Assembly: GCF_947498515.1 (NCBI RefSeq)
Contig: NZ_CANMKO010000004.1
Coordinates: forward strand, 301,846-365,845
Direction: 5' to 3'
From: an uncultured Pelagimonas sp.
GTDB lineage: Bacteria > Pseudomonadota > Alphaproteobacteria > Rhodobacterales > Rhodobacteraceae
DNA: 64,000 nucleotides
Positions 7,809 through 17,576 of the stretch are shown piece after piece. A program made the position numbers and the translations under genes. The notes below the pieces were generated by a model. It had not been told where the DNA came from and ran no database searches. It saw nothing but the letters and a program-made list of their open reading frames with translations. The stretch's first letter is position 1, and every line of letters begins with the position of its first letter.

Positions 7809-8812
7809 TACATCTCCTCTCCGGCGGTCACGCCGCTGATTAGACTATAGGACAATAGGTCGGGCATATCCGACGGGTCACGCACCAAAGGGTAGGTTTT
7901 GCGAGGAAGATCGGACAGCGAACGGCGATACTCGGCCTCTGCCGCCATCGCGTCGTCGCGGGTGACAAACCGAAATTGCAAGCGCGCTCCGGCGGGGGTT
8001 TGGGCGACCCGCGGCAGATCGGCGGGAATTACCGTTCCGATACGCGGATATCCTCCGGTGGTTTGGCATTCTGATAGCAAAACATAAGGGGCACCGTCGC
8101 CGGGGATTTGAATGTCGCCCGGTGTGATCACCTCGGACAAGATCGTGCCGCCTGCGGTCAGGCCGAAACCTTCTCCATCAGGCAGCATTCGTACCCCCAT
8201 TCGGTTGGCGCGGGTGTCACGTGTCAATGGGCTGGCTTCAAATCGCTGCCGCTGGTCGGGGCTAAACATCTCGGTTTGCAAACTGGGCAAAACGCGCGCA
8301 GTCCCGCCATCCCATCGTGGCAAAGGGTCTAATGCTTGCCCGACGTCCCCGCCTTTGTCAGGGCCAAGTGGCAGGCGATCACCACTTTGAAGCACCCTGC
8401 CAAGGCCAGCGGTCAAATGCGTCCCCTGCCCGCCAAGGATTTGCGGAGTCGCAAGGCCACCACCAAATGCCAGATAGCCATAAACCCCTTGGGTCACCGC
8501 CCCGATGTCCAAAATCGCCCCTGCTGGCAAAAGGTGCGAGGCATTCCACACGGCCGACACACCATCAATACGCACGCGCATGGGCGCACCGCAAAGGGCG
8601 ATGCGCGTCGCTTGCGTCACTTCAAACCGCCCGCCAAAACCCGGCAGCTCAAGCACAGCCCCAATAGGTTGCGCCAGCAAAGCCGCCGCTTCGAACAAGG
8701 CAATCCGGTCCGCCGCCCCGCCGCGTGACAGCCCCAAGGCCAAGTATCCACCTCGCCCGTCATCTTGAACCGTTACTCCGGGGCCTGCGCTATGAACCAT
8801 CAGCTCGGTCAT
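7808..8812 (-). CDS. pxpC: 5-oxoprolinase subunit PxpC (KipA-like, AHS2 domain)
   Basis: 334 residues, one AHS2 (carboxyltransferase subunit C/D) domain. Recognisable parts are VQDDGRGGYLALGLSRGGAAD at the N-terminus and YVLLSECQTTGGYPRIGTVI near the C-terminus. The ATG overlaps the pxpB stop by four bases (ATGA). It forms the 5-oxoprolinase with PxpA and PxpB. Older annotations call such proteins KipA or urea-carboxylase-like; the complete pxpBCA set makes the oxoprolinase role the best reading. Confidence 0.92.
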   Translation of the reverse strand: MTELMVHSAGPGVTVQDDGRGGYLALGLSRGGAADRIALFEAAALLAQPIGAVLELPGFGGRFEVTQATRIALCGAPMRVRIDGVSAVWNASHLLPAGAILDIGAVTQGVYGYLAFGGGLATPQILGGQGTHLTAGLGRVLQSGDRLPLGPDKGGDVGQALDPLPRWDGGTARVLPSLQTEMFSPDQRQRFEASPLTRDTRANRMGVRMLPDGEGFGLTAGGTILSEVITPGDIQIPGDGAPYVLLSECQTTGGYPRIGTVIPADLPRVAQTPAGARLQFRFVTRDDAMAAEAEYRRSLSDLPRKTYPLVRDPSDMPDLLSYSLISGVTAGEEM

Positions 8813-9552
8813 GTCAAAACCTCGGAGACGATGCCGCCCGTTGGATCCGATTTCAGGGCTTCAAAAGCCCCGCGCTCAATCGCAGGAAACAAGACTTCAT
8901 CGCCTGGGCGCAACAAGAAGGGCGTTTCAGAGCTAGGTTGGAACAATTGCGCAGCTGTTTGGCCGATATGACGCCACCCTGTTGGTGTCGACACCGAGAA
9001 CAAGACCAGCTGCCGAATTGCCACGACCAAGGCCCCAACCGGCACCTGAGGAGTCAACGCCGTTTGACGGGGAATATCCCATTCGGGGGGCAAAGTTCCC
9101 AAATAGGGTTGGCCGGGGGCAAACCCGATTGTGGTAACGCGAACTTGTGTCCCAGACAGGATTTGGATGGCCTGCCCCCTGCTTTGGCCAGCGGCCTGAG
9201 CGGCCTCGTCAAGCTGAGGAGCTAAATCAGTTCCGTAAACCGTTGGAATCCGGTGTAAACGACGCCCGTCAGGCAAAGGTGCGTCATACCAATCTTGTTC
9301 GTCTAAGAGGCTATGAATCAGCCCGCTCAAGGCCGATAAATCCACATGCATCGGGTCAAATCGTAGATAGGTCGAGACTAGCGATGTCGCGCTTTCTTCA
9401 ACGCCATCCCAGCCTGCCCGCTCCAAAGCGGCCCGAAAGGCAAGCGCCGCCCGGTTTGCCGGTTCTGACAGAGTGTCCGCAAACCGCACCAGAATACCGT
9501 CCAAACCAACGGGATCAATGCGCGGAAATTGAGGGCGGGTGTTGGGTTGCAT
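8809..9552 (-). CDS. pxpB: 5-oxoprolinase subunit PxpB (KipI-like, AHS1 domain)
   Basis: 247-residue AHS1-domain protein. Visible family parts are IPTVYGTDLAPQLDEAAQAA and IGFAPGQPYLGTLPPEWDIPR. The start at 9552 is preferred over 9582 because AAGGA lies about 10 bp upstream. First gene of pxpBCA; it begins about 100 bp after the end of yacG, on the same strand, so it may be co-transcribed with the housekeeping cluster or have its own promoter there. Confidence 0.9.
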   Translation of the reverse strand: MQPNTRPQFPRIDPVGLDGILVRFADTLSEPANRAALAFRAALERAGWDGVEESATSLVSTYLRFDPMHVDLSALSGLIHSLLDEQDWYDAPLPDGRRLHRIPTVYGTDLAPQLDEAAQAAGQSRGQAIQILSGTQVRVTTIGFAPGQPYLGTLPPEWDIPRQTALTPQVPVGALVVAIRQLVLFSVSTPTGWRHIGQTAAQLFQPSSETPFLLRPGDEVLFPAIERGAFEALKSDPTGGIVSEVLT

Positions 9553-9650
9553 GGTCGCGAATTCCTTTGAAAGGCCAAGCAACCACGAGACATCAAAACT
9601 GTCCAGAGGGGTTGCGAAAATGCCTTGGGAAAACGCGATTGGGTGGGGCG

Positions 9651-9833
9651 TTAATGCGGTTTGCGCTGAGCCTCAATGCTCGCCAAAGCGGCCTTTTCCA
9701 TATCTTCGGGATCGTTTGACGGGGTCGAATATGCCCCGCCAAGCCATTTGGCCAGATCGACATCCGCGCAACGCTTGGAGCAAAACGGACGGTATTTCGC
9801 ATCCGTGTCTTTGGAACAAATCGGGCAACTCAT
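9651..9833 (-). CDS. yacG: DNA gyrase inhibitor YacG (small zinc-binding protein)
   Basis: 60 residues with CPICSKDTDAKYRPFCSKRC, the C-x2-C-x15ish-C-x3-C zinc site of YacG, then CADVDLAKWLGGAY, the typical continuation. In Escherichia coli YacG binds GyrB and inhibits gyrase. It lies 8 bp after the RNase E/G-like gene at the end of the conserved minus-strand cluster. Confidence 0.9.
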   Translation of the reverse strand: MSCPICSKDTDAKYRPFCSKRCADVDLAKWLGGAYSTPSNDPEDMEKAALASIEAQRKPH

Positions 9834-9841
9834 AGCCTTGC

Positions 9842-10885
9842 CTACCCCTTGTTTTTGCGCAACGTTTTCAGGGCAACCCGATCGCGTTTACGCTGAATTT
9901 CCATCAAACCTAGCTGTGTCCAGCCGGCCAAAATCGTCTCGGTCGACTCCCGCTTCAGGGCTGCGCGCAGCGAACCTTCGAGCTGCTTGCGTTCCTTTTT
10001 CGGACATGGAGCCGGATCAACGATGATCTGCCCCCCCAACCCACGCAACCGCAATTGGCGTGGCAAGTCCTTAAGTGCGGCCAAATTGGCCTTGAGACCC
10101 GCAGAAAACGACGTATCGCCGCCGGTGTTGATATCAACCGCAACCAACGCTGACGTCGGTTCGATGATCATCGAATAGCCGCCCGGCAGGGGCACATGGG
10201 CCTGAAGGGCCGCATCGATCATATCCAAGACGTCATGATGTTCAAAACTGTGTTCTTCAGAGGCAACATGGGCCGGATCGGTCCATTCCCGCCACGCCTG
10301 CGCATGCGGGCCATCGCCTTCGGATAGAATTTCGGCCTCAGACCCGGCATCCGACAGAACGGCGGTGGCCAGTTGGCACATCGCGATAACGTCTTCGGTG
10401 ATGTCTTCGGGGGTGGCATCGGCACAGCAGGACCGCAGGATCAAACCGGCATCCTCGGGCAAGGGTACCTCGGCCATGCCCTCATGCGCCGCTTCTTTGA
10501 CCATTTCCCGCGCATCGTCATCCTTGATACGGCGCGAGACATTGATACCGGGCGCACCGGGCGTGACAATCGCATAGCGCGATTTGAACAAAATGCGCTG
10601 GGTCACGGGAATGGCTTTGCCCAATTCCGCGTAGCCCGTCACCTGAACCAAAAGCGGCTGACCTGGTTTTAACCCTTTGACTTGACGCAGAAATGCGTTT
10701 CCATCTGGCGTGCGCAGGAACATACCGCCCTGCCCTTTGACCGGCCGGTCGGCGATGCCGCGATAAATGGTTCCGGGACGCGGCAGATCGGTATCGATCA
10801 GCAGATCCTCAAGTTGACCATCCACAATCAACGCCGCGGCTTCGCGGCCCTGCCAATGGTCAAGTGCAATGGTTGTACCCTTCAT
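9842..10885 (-). CDS. Compact ribonuclease E/G family protein
   Basis: 347 residues, clearly shorter than RNase G (about 490). The start at 10885 gives an ATGA overlap with maf; a longer frame to 11041 would lie inside maf. The DNase I-like catalytic aspartates appear kept: Asp251 in [10 protein letters not shown] and Asp290 in [10 protein letters not shown]. The CPxCxG zinc link that joins RNase E/G subunits and the small domain after it are missing, and the S1 region at the N-terminus is minimal. Related short proteins are found beside maf and yacG in other Rhodobacteraceae, apart from a full-length rne. The RNA substrate is unknown. Confidence 0.88.
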   Translation of the reverse strand: MKGTTIALDHWQGREAAALIVDGQLEDLLIDTDLPRPGTIYRGIADRPVKGQGGMFLRTPDGNAFLRQVKGLKPGQPLLVQVTGYAELGKAIPVTQRILFKSRYAIVTPGAPGINVSRRIKDDDAREMVKEAAHEGMAEVPLPEDAGLILRSCCADATPEDITEDVIAMCQLATAVLSDAGSEAEILSEGDGPHAQAWREWTDPAHVASEEHSFEHHDVLDMIDAALQAHVPLPGGYSMIIEPTSALVAVDINTGGDTSFSAGLKANLAALKDLPRQLRLRGLGGQIIVDPAPCPKKERKQLEGSLRAALKRESTETILAGWTQLGLMEIQRKRDRVALKTLRKNKG

Positions 10886-11472
10886 GACTCTGCCTTGTAG
10901 AGAGGATAGCCAGCGGACAGAAGCAAATTCGCCGTTTCCGCCAGCGGCAATCCAACGACCGCGGTGAAAGAGCCGTTGATCCACGGTATAAAGGCCCCGG
11001 CAGGTCCCTGAATAGCATAGCCGCCCGCCTTGCCCTGCCAATCGTTAGTCGCAAGGTAGGCGTTCAATTCTTCGTTCGAGAGGTTTTTCATCTTCACCTG
11101 GGTCACCACATCGCGCTCCCATATCTGATCGCCCTTGCGCACGGCCACGGCGGTAATGACGCGGTGACGGCGGCCCGACAGTTTGGTCAAGAATTCCGCT
11201 GCTTCTCCGGCGTCACGCGGTTTACCCAAAATGCGACGCCCCAAAGCCACAGTGGTATCCGCAGAGAGTACGATTTCGGACGGATCAGACGGGATCGCCT
11301 GTGCCTTTTCACGCGCCAATCGCACGCAATAGGGGCCCGGCGCTTCGCTTTTGTGTGGGTCCTCATTGATGTCAGGCGGACGAATGTCATCGGCCACGAC
11401 CCCCAGTTGAGCCAAAAGCTCGCGGCGGCGCGGGCTACCTGAACCGAGAATGAGGCGAGGCGTGTCTGTCAT
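10882..11472 (-). CDS. maf: Maf family nucleoside triphosphate pyrophosphatase
   Basis: 196 residues. N-terminal signature [19 protein letters not shown], then VRLAREKA, the catalytic region [18 protein letters not shown] and [13 protein letters not shown]. Maf proteins hydrolyse dTTP, UTP or modified NTPs to monophosphates as house cleaning. Fourth gene after hisD in the conserved cluster, overlapping the following RNase gene by 4 bp. Confidence 0.92.
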   Translation of the reverse strand: MTDTPRLILGSGSPRRRELLAQLGVVADDIRPPDINEDPHKSEAPGPYCVRLAREKAQAIPSDPSEIVLSADTTVALGRRILGKPRDAGEAAEFLTKLSGRRHRVITAVAVRKGDQIWERDVVTQVKMKNLSNEELNAYLATNDWQGKAGGYAIQGPAGAFIPWINGSFTAVVGLPLAETANLLLSAGYPLYKAES

Positions 11473-11522
11473 CGAAATTTCCGCAAAGTGTGTTGGGGTC
11501 AGAAGGGTCCGGCTGGCCGACT

Positions 11523-11565
11523 AAAAGTTTTGGAAAACTTTTGCAAAATTCTTGCAAGAATTTTG
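11523..11565. repeat. Two adjacent palindromes, second with core CTTGCAAG
   Basis: The first, 11523-11542, is a 9-bp stem AAAAGTTTT/AAAACTTTT around GG. The second, 11544-11565, is a perfect 22-bp palindrome centred on TTCTTGCAAGAA. They lie between infA and maf, upstream of the infA terminator as read on plus. A second site with the same core and the same paired arrangement lies at 30313-30355. Confidence 0.75.
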
Positions 11566-11591
11566 GAAGCGCCCAGTTTCGAGGACACAGT

Positions 11592-11619
11592 AAAACGCCG
11601 GGCAACTGGCCCGGCGGTT
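11592..11619 (-). terminator. Terminator of infA
   Basis: Stem CGCCGGGC/GCCCGGCG (11596-11616) with loop AACTG, followed on the minus strand by TTTTA. It lies about 15 bp beyond the infA stop. Confidence 0.75.
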
Positions 11620-11632
11620 TGCATATCTACGC

Positions 11633-11851
11633 TTACTTGAAGCGGTAGTTGATGCGCCCTTTTGTTAGGTCATAAGGCGTCATTTCAACTTGTACCCGGT
11701 CGCCGGCCAGAACCCGGATGCGGTTTTTGCGCATCTTGCCTGCCGTATGTGCGATAATCTCATGGCCGTTCTCAAGCTCGACCCGGAATGTCGCATTCGG
11801 CAGGAGTTCCTTCACGACACCAGGAAATTCGAGCGTATCTTCCTTGGCCAT
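11633..11851 (-). CDS. infA: Translation initiation factor IF-1
   Basis: 72 residues, the exact family length. The S1-like OB fold runs the whole length: [19 protein letters not shown], then VRVLAGD-type strand ([24 protein letters not shown]). The start at 11851 follows AGGAG; an in-frame ATG at 11872 is upstream of that site. It is flanked by its own terminator, so maf downstream probably has separate expression. Confidence 0.97.
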   Translation of the reverse strand: MAKEDTLEFPGVVKELLPNATFRVELENGHEIIAHTAGKMRKNRIRVLAGDRVQVEMTPYDLTKGRINYRFK

Positions 11852-12020
11852 GTTTTCTCCTACAATTGCCACCCCACCAGACGCAGGGCACGAGCGATAT
11901 GAGCCTTTTGGCTCGGTTTTTCAACCCACCATATAGCAGCTACAGGGTTAATGCGGGCTGAAAATGGCCTACGAAACCGCTTTTGCTACGATTTGGGCAT
12001 AACACAAACCGAATCGGGTG

Positions 12021-12464
12021 CTAAGCGCCCCATTTTTCCTTGAGCTTATCCATCAGCTGGTCGCGGGTTTGCCGGTAGGCATTGAGCTTTTGCTCTCGAG
12101 TCTCGCCAATGCCTGTCGGATCCATGATCGGCCAATATTCTACGGTCAGGTGATAGTAGCGCGTCAGTTCCAATGCCCGACGTTGGGAGGCAGGTGACAA
12201 GGTGACGATCACGTCAAACCCTGACAAGGCTTCACCATTTTCTTCCATCTCTTCAAAGGATCGGGACCGATGGCGCGACAGTTCGACCCCGATCTCGGAA
12301 CAAACCGCAATGGCGAACCCATCAATTTCAAGGTCATTCACAACCCCAACCGATTGCACATAGGTTTCCGAGCCAAAAAGTTGCTTCATCACCCCTTCGG
12401 CCATCGGAGAGCGCACTGCGTTGTGGTCGCAGCAAAACAAAACGGATTGAGGCAACGCCGCCAC
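12021..12464 (-). CDS. Low molecular weight protein-tyrosine-phosphatase-like protein
   Basis: About 147 residues. The phosphate-binding loop is CDHNAVR (C-x5-R) near the N-terminus, and the acid DP pair appears in WPIMDPTGIG. This fold covers low-Mr tyrosine phosphatases and arsenate reductases; the conserved place beside infA in Rhodobacteraceae suggests a housekeeping phosphatase. Start: the open frame runs to 12530, inside UPF0262. The GTG at 12464, 5 bp after the UPF0262 stop, fits the family N-terminus (QSVLFCCDHN) better. Confidence 0.82.
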   Translation of the reverse strand: MAALPQSVLFCCDHNAVRSPMAEGVMKQLFGSETYVQSVGVVNDLEIDGFAIAVCSEIGVELSRHRSRSFEEMEENGEALSGFDVIVTLSPASQRRALELTRYYHLTVEYWPIMDPTGIGETREQKLNAYRQTRDQLMDKLKEKWGA

Positions 12465-12468
12465 CCGG

Positions 12469-12948
12469 TCAGCCCCCAAAATGCAGCACGCAGACCAGCG
12501 TGAACAAACGGCGGGCCGTTGCATCATCAATTTCGGCTTTGCCGTCTAGACGTTCCTGCAAAATCCGCGCCCCTTCGTTGTGAATGCCACGGCGGGCCAT
12601 ATCGATGGTCTCGATTTGGCTCGGCGGAAGGGTTTTCACAGCGTCAAAGTAGCTTTTGCAGATTTGAAAGTAGTCTTTAACCACCTGCCGAAACGGCGAG
12701 AGAGACAAATGAAACTCGGCCGCTTTTTCTTTGGATTCGGTGGTGACGTCGAAAACAAGCCGTTTTTCGCGGATCGACAGACCAACGTTGTATGGGCCGT
12801 CAGGCACCACGCGATCATCGCGGATGGGCAGGGAAAACGAATTTTCCTCCATCAAATCAAACATCGCCACACGGCGTTCCTGTTCGATTTCCGGCGTAGG
12901 CGGCGGCAAGTTGGCGTCATCAAGTTCGATATGCGCGATACGGGTCAT
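12469..12948 (-). CDS. UPF0262 family protein
   Basis: 159-residue protein matching the alphaproteobacterial UPF0262 family (RIAHIELDDANLPPPTPEIE at the start, FRQVVKDYFQICKSYFDAVK in the middle, IDMARRGIHNEGARILQERL later). No function is established. It is soluble, with no signal peptide. Start 12948 (ATG) is chosen over the GTG at 12960. Next to hisD in many related genomes, though 117 bp lie between them here. Confidence 0.85.
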   Translation of the reverse strand: MTRIAHIELDDANLPPPTPEIEQERRVAMFDLMEENSFSLPIRDDRVVPDGPYNVGLSIREKRLVFDVTTESKEKAAEFHLSLSPFRQVVKDYFQICKSYFDAVKTLPPSQIETIDMARRGIHNEGARILQERLDGKAEIDDATARRLFTLVCVLHFGG

Positions 12949-13064
12949 AGCAATAGTCACTTATCCTGTTACCCAAAGGTGTAACGCGGGAGTAACAAAG
13001 GAGCAATGAACAGGCCCCATTTTGAACCGCGACTTTCCGCCATGCCCAATAATGCGGAGACAGC

Positions 13065-14366
13065 CTAATCGTTCAGCTTTTTCAACCGGGCAGTTACTGA
13101 CAATCCGTGCGCTTCAAGGCTTTCGGATGTGGCGAGCACTTCGGCGGCAGGGCCGATGGCACGTAGCGCTTCCGGAGTCATGCGCGCCAATGTGGTACGT
13201 TTGACAAAATCCATCACCGAAAGGCCCGAGCTAAACCGCGCAGAACGCGCCGTGGGCAGCACATGGTTGGGGCCACCAACATAGTCGCCAATCGCTTCGG
13301 GCGTCCATTGACCAAGGAAAATCGCACCGGCATGTGGGCATTTTTCGGCCAACGCGTCTGGATCAGCCACACAAAGTTCCAAGTGCTCCGGGGCGATGCG
13401 GTTCGACAACGCGGCGGCTTCGTCCAGATCGCGCACGGTAATCACAGCGCCGTAATCCCGCCAGCTCGTCCCGGCAATCGCCCGGCGCTCAAGCGTTTCG
13501 AGACGTTTTTCGACGGCGTCGGCCACCGCGCGCCCAAAGCTCGCGTCGGTGGTGATCAAAAGCGACTGTGCGCTTTCGTCGTGTTCCGCTTGGCTCATCA
13601 GGTCAAGGGCGATCCAATCCGGGTCGTTGTCACCATCGGCGATCACCAAAATCTCTGATGGTCCGGCAATCATATCAATACCGACTTTTCCAAAAACCCG
13701 GCGTTTGGCGGCGGCCACAAAGGCATTGCCCGGGCCAGTGATCTTATCAACCGGTGCGATGGTTTCGGTGCCATAAGCCAGAGCGGCAATCGCCTGCGCC
13801 CCGCCAATCCGATAGACCTCATCAACACCCGAAATCTTGGCGGCCAGCATCACCAGCGGGTTCACAATACCATCCGGCGTTGGCACCGCGATGGCGAGAC
13901 GCTCAACCCCTGCGACCTTGGCGGGAATCGCGTTCATCAACACCGATGACGGGTAAGACGCCAAGCCGCCCGGAACATATAGCCCGGCCGCAGACACCGC
14001 CGTCCAACGCCAGCCAAGCTCGGCCCCGATCTCATCTGTCCAGCGCTCATCGCTTGGCATTTGCCGAACGTGATAGGCCCGGATACGGTCAGCCGCCGTT
14101 TCCAGCGCGACGCGCTCGGCCTCGGGAACCTGTGCGCAATAGGCGTCAATTTCCTCGGCTGAAAACCGCATCCCAGCCGCGTCAAGTTCAAGGCGATCAA
14201 ACTTGGCCGTCAGCTCAAGAACCGCTGCGTCGCCGCGGGCGCGTACATCGGCAATAATTTCGGCAACCACCGCATCCACGTCGGGGCTGTCTTCGCGCTT
14301 AGCATTCAGCAATGCGGTGAACGCGGTCTCGAAATCGGCTTGGGCGCTGTCAAGAAAGACGGGCAT
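13065..14366 (-). CDS. hisD: Histidinol dehydrogenase
   Basis: 433 residues, full family length. Catalyses the last two steps of histidine synthesis, L-histidinol to L-histidine with NAD+, using one zinc per site. Family segments: AAGLYVPGGLASYPSSVLMNAIPAKVAGV, then GPGNAFVAAAKRRVFGKVGIDMIAGPSE, then LDLMSQAEHDESAQSLL, which holds the Gln and His zinc ligands, and RIAPEHLELC. Other his genes are absent here; isolated hisD beside UPF0262 is usual in this family of bacteria. Confidence 0.97.
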   Translation of the reverse strand: MPVFLDSAQADFETAFTALLNAKREDSPDVDAVVAEIIADVRARGDAAVLELTAKFDRLELDAAGMRFSAEEIDAYCAQVPEAERVALETAADRIRAYHVRQMPSDERWTDEIGAELGWRWTAVSAAGLYVPGGLASYPSSVLMNAIPAKVAGVERLAIAVPTPDGIVNPLVMLAAKISGVDEVYRIGGAQAIAALAYGTETIAPVDKITGPGNAFVAAAKRRVFGKVGIDMIAGPSEILVIADGDNDPDWIALDLMSQAEHDESAQSLLITTDASFGRAVADAVEKRLETLERRAIAGTSWRDYGAVITVRDLDEAAALSNRIAPEHLELCVADPDALAEKCPHAGAIFLGQWTPEAIGDYVGGPNHVLPTARSARFSSGLSVMDFVKRTTLARMTPEALRAIGPAAEVLATSESLEAHGLSVTARLKKLND

Positions 14367-14416
14367 GGGGCATCTCCGGTGTTACGCCGGTTGCATAGCC
14401 GTTGCATCGCCCGGCC

Positions 14417-14911
14417 TCAAGTCGCGTCGAGCATCTTGATCATCAGCAAATCGTCGCGCGCCGCACCATTGACGATCACAGATCGCGGGCGTTTGCCAAA
14501 TTCAACAAAACCAGCCGCCCGATACAACTCAATCGCACGGGAGTTTGTCGCATCAACGCATAGCTCTAGCTGTAACAACCCGCGATCTCGGGCGGTTTGC
14601 TCAACCGCCTGTAACAACCGCTTGGCATAACCCAGCCCTTGCGCCGATGGATGAACGTATAGCGGACCAATGTCCGCCATGTGGCGCATCCGCTCTGGCC
14701 CACCCTGATGCATAGCGATCAGGGCCACCAAAACATCCTCGGAAAAGCCACCCCAGAATTGCCCCGCCGCCAGTTTTGCGATCAAGGTTGCATCGGACAG
14801 GCCCAAAGCCTCAACTTCGGTTAACAAGAAAGCCTCGGGCACACGGCGCAATCCATCGAGCCAAAGGGCCCGATAGGCGTCCAAGTCATCCGGCCCAAGA
14901 GGACGGATCAT
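14417..14911 (-). CDS. GNAT family N-acetyltransferase
   Basis: 164 residues. Acetyl-CoA motif: GPLYVHPSAQGLGYAKRLLQ, followed by LELCVDATNSRAIELYRAAGF. The target is unknown. The start codon overlaps the DUF2948 stop by 4 bp (ATGA), so it is translated with that gene. Confidence 0.88.
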   Translation of the reverse strand: MIRPLGPDDLDAYRALWLDGLRRVPEAFLLTEVEALGLSDATLIAKLAAGQFWGGFSEDVLVALIAMHQGGPERMRHMADIGPLYVHPSAQGLGYAKRLLQAVEQTARDRGLLQLELCVDATNSRAIELYRAAGFVEFGKRPRSVIVNGAARDDLLMIKMLDAT

Positions 14912-15387
14912 TCGGGATGGTTTGGAATTTGGCCTGACGGGGCTTTGTAAGGGCGGGTCACATCTTTGAGCGTCACTTCGAGCGCTTCGACCGATGCGCG
15001 CACAGCCCCATCGCCGGCCAATGTCAACAACACATGCCCTGCCCCGTCTTCACCGGGTTCAAAGCTCATTGATAAAACCGAAAGGATCATGTCCTTGTCC
15101 GATTTATCAACCCCTTGCGTTGCAACCGACAATGCATTTTCGATTGTCAAAAGCGATTGCACCCGTTCGACCGGGCGGCCACGTTTGGCAGCCGCCTCAA
15201 GGTCTTCGTGACGCACACGGTTCAAAAGCAGGCACAGCCTATGATGGCGCTTTTGATACGCGACTTCGGTCACTGGCAGAACGGAATCCTGCACCAGCGC
15301 CGAAATAACCTGGAGGTTGTCGCTATCCAAAGCACCCAAATTTAGCGGGTGGTCGCCGCCATCTTCAAACCGAGCATCTTCACTCAT
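14908..15387 (-). CDS. DUF2948 family protein
   Basis: 159 residues, matching DUF2948 ([20 protein letters not shown] at the N-terminus, [20 protein letters not shown] in the middle). Function unknown. Soluble and without a signal peptide. Its start overlaps the murA stop by 4 bp, a position kept in many Rhodobacterales. Confidence 0.85.
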   Translation of the reverse strand: MSEDARFEDGGDHPLNLGALDSDNLQVISALVQDSVLPVTEVAYQKRHHRLCLLLNRVRHEDLEAAAKRGRPVERVQSLLTIENALSVATQGVDKSDKDMILSVLSMSFEPGEDGAGHVLLTLAGDGAVRASVEALEVTLKDVTRPYKAPSGQIPNHPE

Positions 15388-16655
15388 TCGCCTTTGACCC
15401 TTTCGATCTTGGCGCCAACCGCCGACAATTTACGCACAACATGCTCGTATCCGCGATCTAGGTGATAGACGCGCGACACCTTGGTTTCACCTTCGGCCGC
15501 CAGACCCGCAAGGATAAGCGATACCGAAGCCCGCAAATCGGTTGCCATGACGGGTGCACCGCGCAGTTTTTCCACACCTTTGACTGTCGCTGTTCCGCCG
15601 TGGACCTCAATATCGGCCCCCATTCGGGTCAATTCAGGGGCATGCATAAACCGGTTTTCAAAGATCTTCTCTTCGAGAACCGAGGTCCCTTCGGCAGTAC
15701 ACAAAAGCGCCATCATCTGCGCCTGCAAATCGGTTGGGAAACCGGGGAAAGGTTCGGTTGTGATGTCGACGGCTTTGATCCGGTCCGCGCCGCGTGTCAC
15801 GGTCAGGCCCTTTTCGGACTCGGTCACCGAAACACCGGCCTTTTCGAGCTTATCACAGAAGGCCGCAAGCAGGTCGCGACGACCGCCAAGACAGGTGACT
15901 TCGCCACCGCAAAACGCCGGTGCAAGCATGTATGTGCCAAGTTCAATACGGTCTGTGACAACACGGTGGGTCGCGCCGCCTAGACGATCAACGCCCTGAA
16001 TGGTGATTGTGCTGCTGCCATCGCCTTCGATCTGGGCACCCATTTTGCGCAGGCAATCGGCCAGATCAACAATTTCAGGTTCGCGAGCAGCGTTATTCAG
16101 AACAGTTGTTCCCTTGGCCAAAACCGCCGCCAAAAGCGCGTTTTCAGTGGCCCCGACCGAGGCAAACGCAAAATCGACAACGCCACCGCGTAGCCCGCCT
16201 TTGGGGGCCTTGGCATGGACATAACCGTCACGCAGATCAAGCTCCGCACCCATGGCTTCAAATGCCTTGAGGTGGAGATCAACCGGACGCGCGCCAATCG
16301 CGCAACCGCCGGGAAGCGACACTTCGGCATAGCCGTAGCGCGCCAAAAGCGGACCAAGCACTAGGATCGAGGCGCGCATTTTACGCACGATGTCGTATTC
16401 GGCGCGCTGGCTGGTCAAATCATGGCTGCTCATGGCAAGAACCTGACCGTCTTGCATGCTGGTGACCTCGGCCCCAAGCGATTGCAGCAACGTCGTCATG
16501 GTCCGGATATCAGACAAGCGCGGCGCATTGGTCAGCGTCAACGGCTCTTCGCTCAGCAAGGTTGCAGGCATCAGCGTCAGACACGCGTTCTTTGCGCCCG
16601 CAATCGGAATGTCACCTTTCAATGGGCCATTGCCCGTCACAATAATTGAATCCAT
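15384..16655 (-). CDS. murA: UDP-N-acetylglucosamine 1-carboxyvinyltransferase MurA
   Basis: 423 residues, full length. First committed step of peptidoglycan synthesis, adding enolpyruvate to UDP-GlcNAc. Signatures: [20 protein letters not shown] at the N-terminus, [20 protein letters not shown], then [20 protein letters not shown], whose Cys is the fosfomycin-reactive residue, and [14 protein letters not shown]. It heads an overlapping run with DUF2948 and the GNAT gene. Confidence 0.98.
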   Translation of the reverse strand: MDSIIVTGNGPLKGDIPIAGAKNACLTLMPATLLSEEPLTLTNAPRLSDIRTMTTLLQSLGAEVTSMQDGQVLAMSSHDLTSQRAEYDIVRKMRASILVLGPLLARYGYAEVSLPGGCAIGARPVDLHLKAFEAMGAELDLRDGYVHAKAPKGGLRGGVVDFAFASVGATENALLAAVLAKGTTVLNNAAREPEIVDLADCLRKMGAQIEGDGSSTITIQGVDRLGGATHRVVTDRIELGTYMLAPAFCGGEVTCLGGRRDLLAAFCDKLEKAGVSVTESEKGLTVTRGADRIKAVDITTEPFPGFPTDLQAQMMALLCTAEGTSVLEEKIFENRFMHAPELTRMGADIEVHGGTATVKGVEKLRGAPVMATDLRASVSLILAGLAAEGETKVSRVYHLDRGYEHVVRKLSAVGAKIERVKGE

Positions 16656-16660
16656 GCCTG

Positions 16661-16834
16661 TCAGTCCTTGTCCTGTACCGCCTCTGGCCCCGCTTTGTCC
16701 GCTGTTTGCTCTGCCGCATTGCGCGCGCGGGCCTGCGCCTTACGGCGCCCCATATTGGCCTTAAGCGCCGCTTTCAAGCGGTCTTCGCGTTCAGCATCCT
16801 TGTGCTTTTTCGGGGTCGGTTTGTTATCGTTCAT
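16661..16834 (-). CDS. Small basic protein of unknown function upstream of murA
   Basis: 57 residues, rich in Lys, Arg, Ala and Asp, predicted helical and soluble ([20 protein letters not shown]). It ends 6 bp before murA. The frame is open further to 16927 but the ATG at 16834 is the likeliest start; the ribosome-binding site is weak. Similar short basic ORFs sit upstream of murA in related genomes, as far as I recall. Confidence 0.6.
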   Translation of the reverse strand: MNDNKPTPKKHKDAEREDRLKAALKANMGRRKAQARARNAAEQTADKAGPEAVQDKD

Positions 16835-16985
16835 GCCATTTGCTTTAACGCAGCAAGCCCTATGGGTCCAGTGGGGCGCAAACACCCCCGCGACCATAGG
16901 CCAAAAGAAATCCATCCAAGATGACATTTTTTCAAATTCCGCCCTTGCGCGCCGCGAAAACCGCGTTTAGAAGCCCGCTCACGTT

Positions 16986-17060
<75 letters not shown>

Positions 17061-17576
17061 TTATTATTCCTGTTCCCCTTGCAGTTAAACGCGAATGAGC
17101 CATTCGGAGTTCCGAAAACCTCATTTCGTCTACAAAAATGGGCCCTGAACCGGCCATAGACGCATAGCTTGGCGCATGCCCGGATCTGGGTTGCTAATAA
17201 AATTCAGATGGTTACCGCAAAACCTCAATGAAAACTTGATGCCAAGCCCTTGCCCCCGAAAACCTTCCGCTGACAAAGCAGGCTTTGCCGCCCCTTTTGA
17301 TCCAATCCAGCATCCCCATCAAGCCGCCAATGAACGGCATTGATCTGCCGTAAAAGCAGCTCATTTTTAGTCGCCCATGGCTAAAAACTGCGCACAATCA
17401 GATCCTTACACCAAAACAAGCTCTTTCTGGGAGAAGGCGACCTTTGACCTCGGAACCTCAGATGGCGGACATTTGAGACCGACGAGAATGGTGGAAAACA
17501 TTGACTTTAATGCCAAACAGGTGATCAGACTAAGCCGCCGTTTGGTGACGAAATAGCCCCAAAGAAAGCCACTTTT
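17061..17576. other. Intergenic stretch after tRNA-Thr, no gene recognised
   Basis: About 516 bp. The short frames here resemble nothing known. No integrase, attachment-site duplication of the tRNA 3' end, or strong hairpin was seen. It holds the promoter of the cardiolipin synthase gene. Confidence 0.5.

Noticed and set aside
11901..11921. GAGCC-TTTT-GGCTC hairpin followed by GGTTTTT on plus
   Set aside because: No plus-strand gene ends here; it lies in the infA leader of the opposite strand, so a terminator call is not supported.
12021..12464. Arsenate reductase ArsC
   Set aside because: The C-x5-R loop is shared with tyrosine phosphatases, no ars genes are nearby, and the conserved housekeeping context argues against it.
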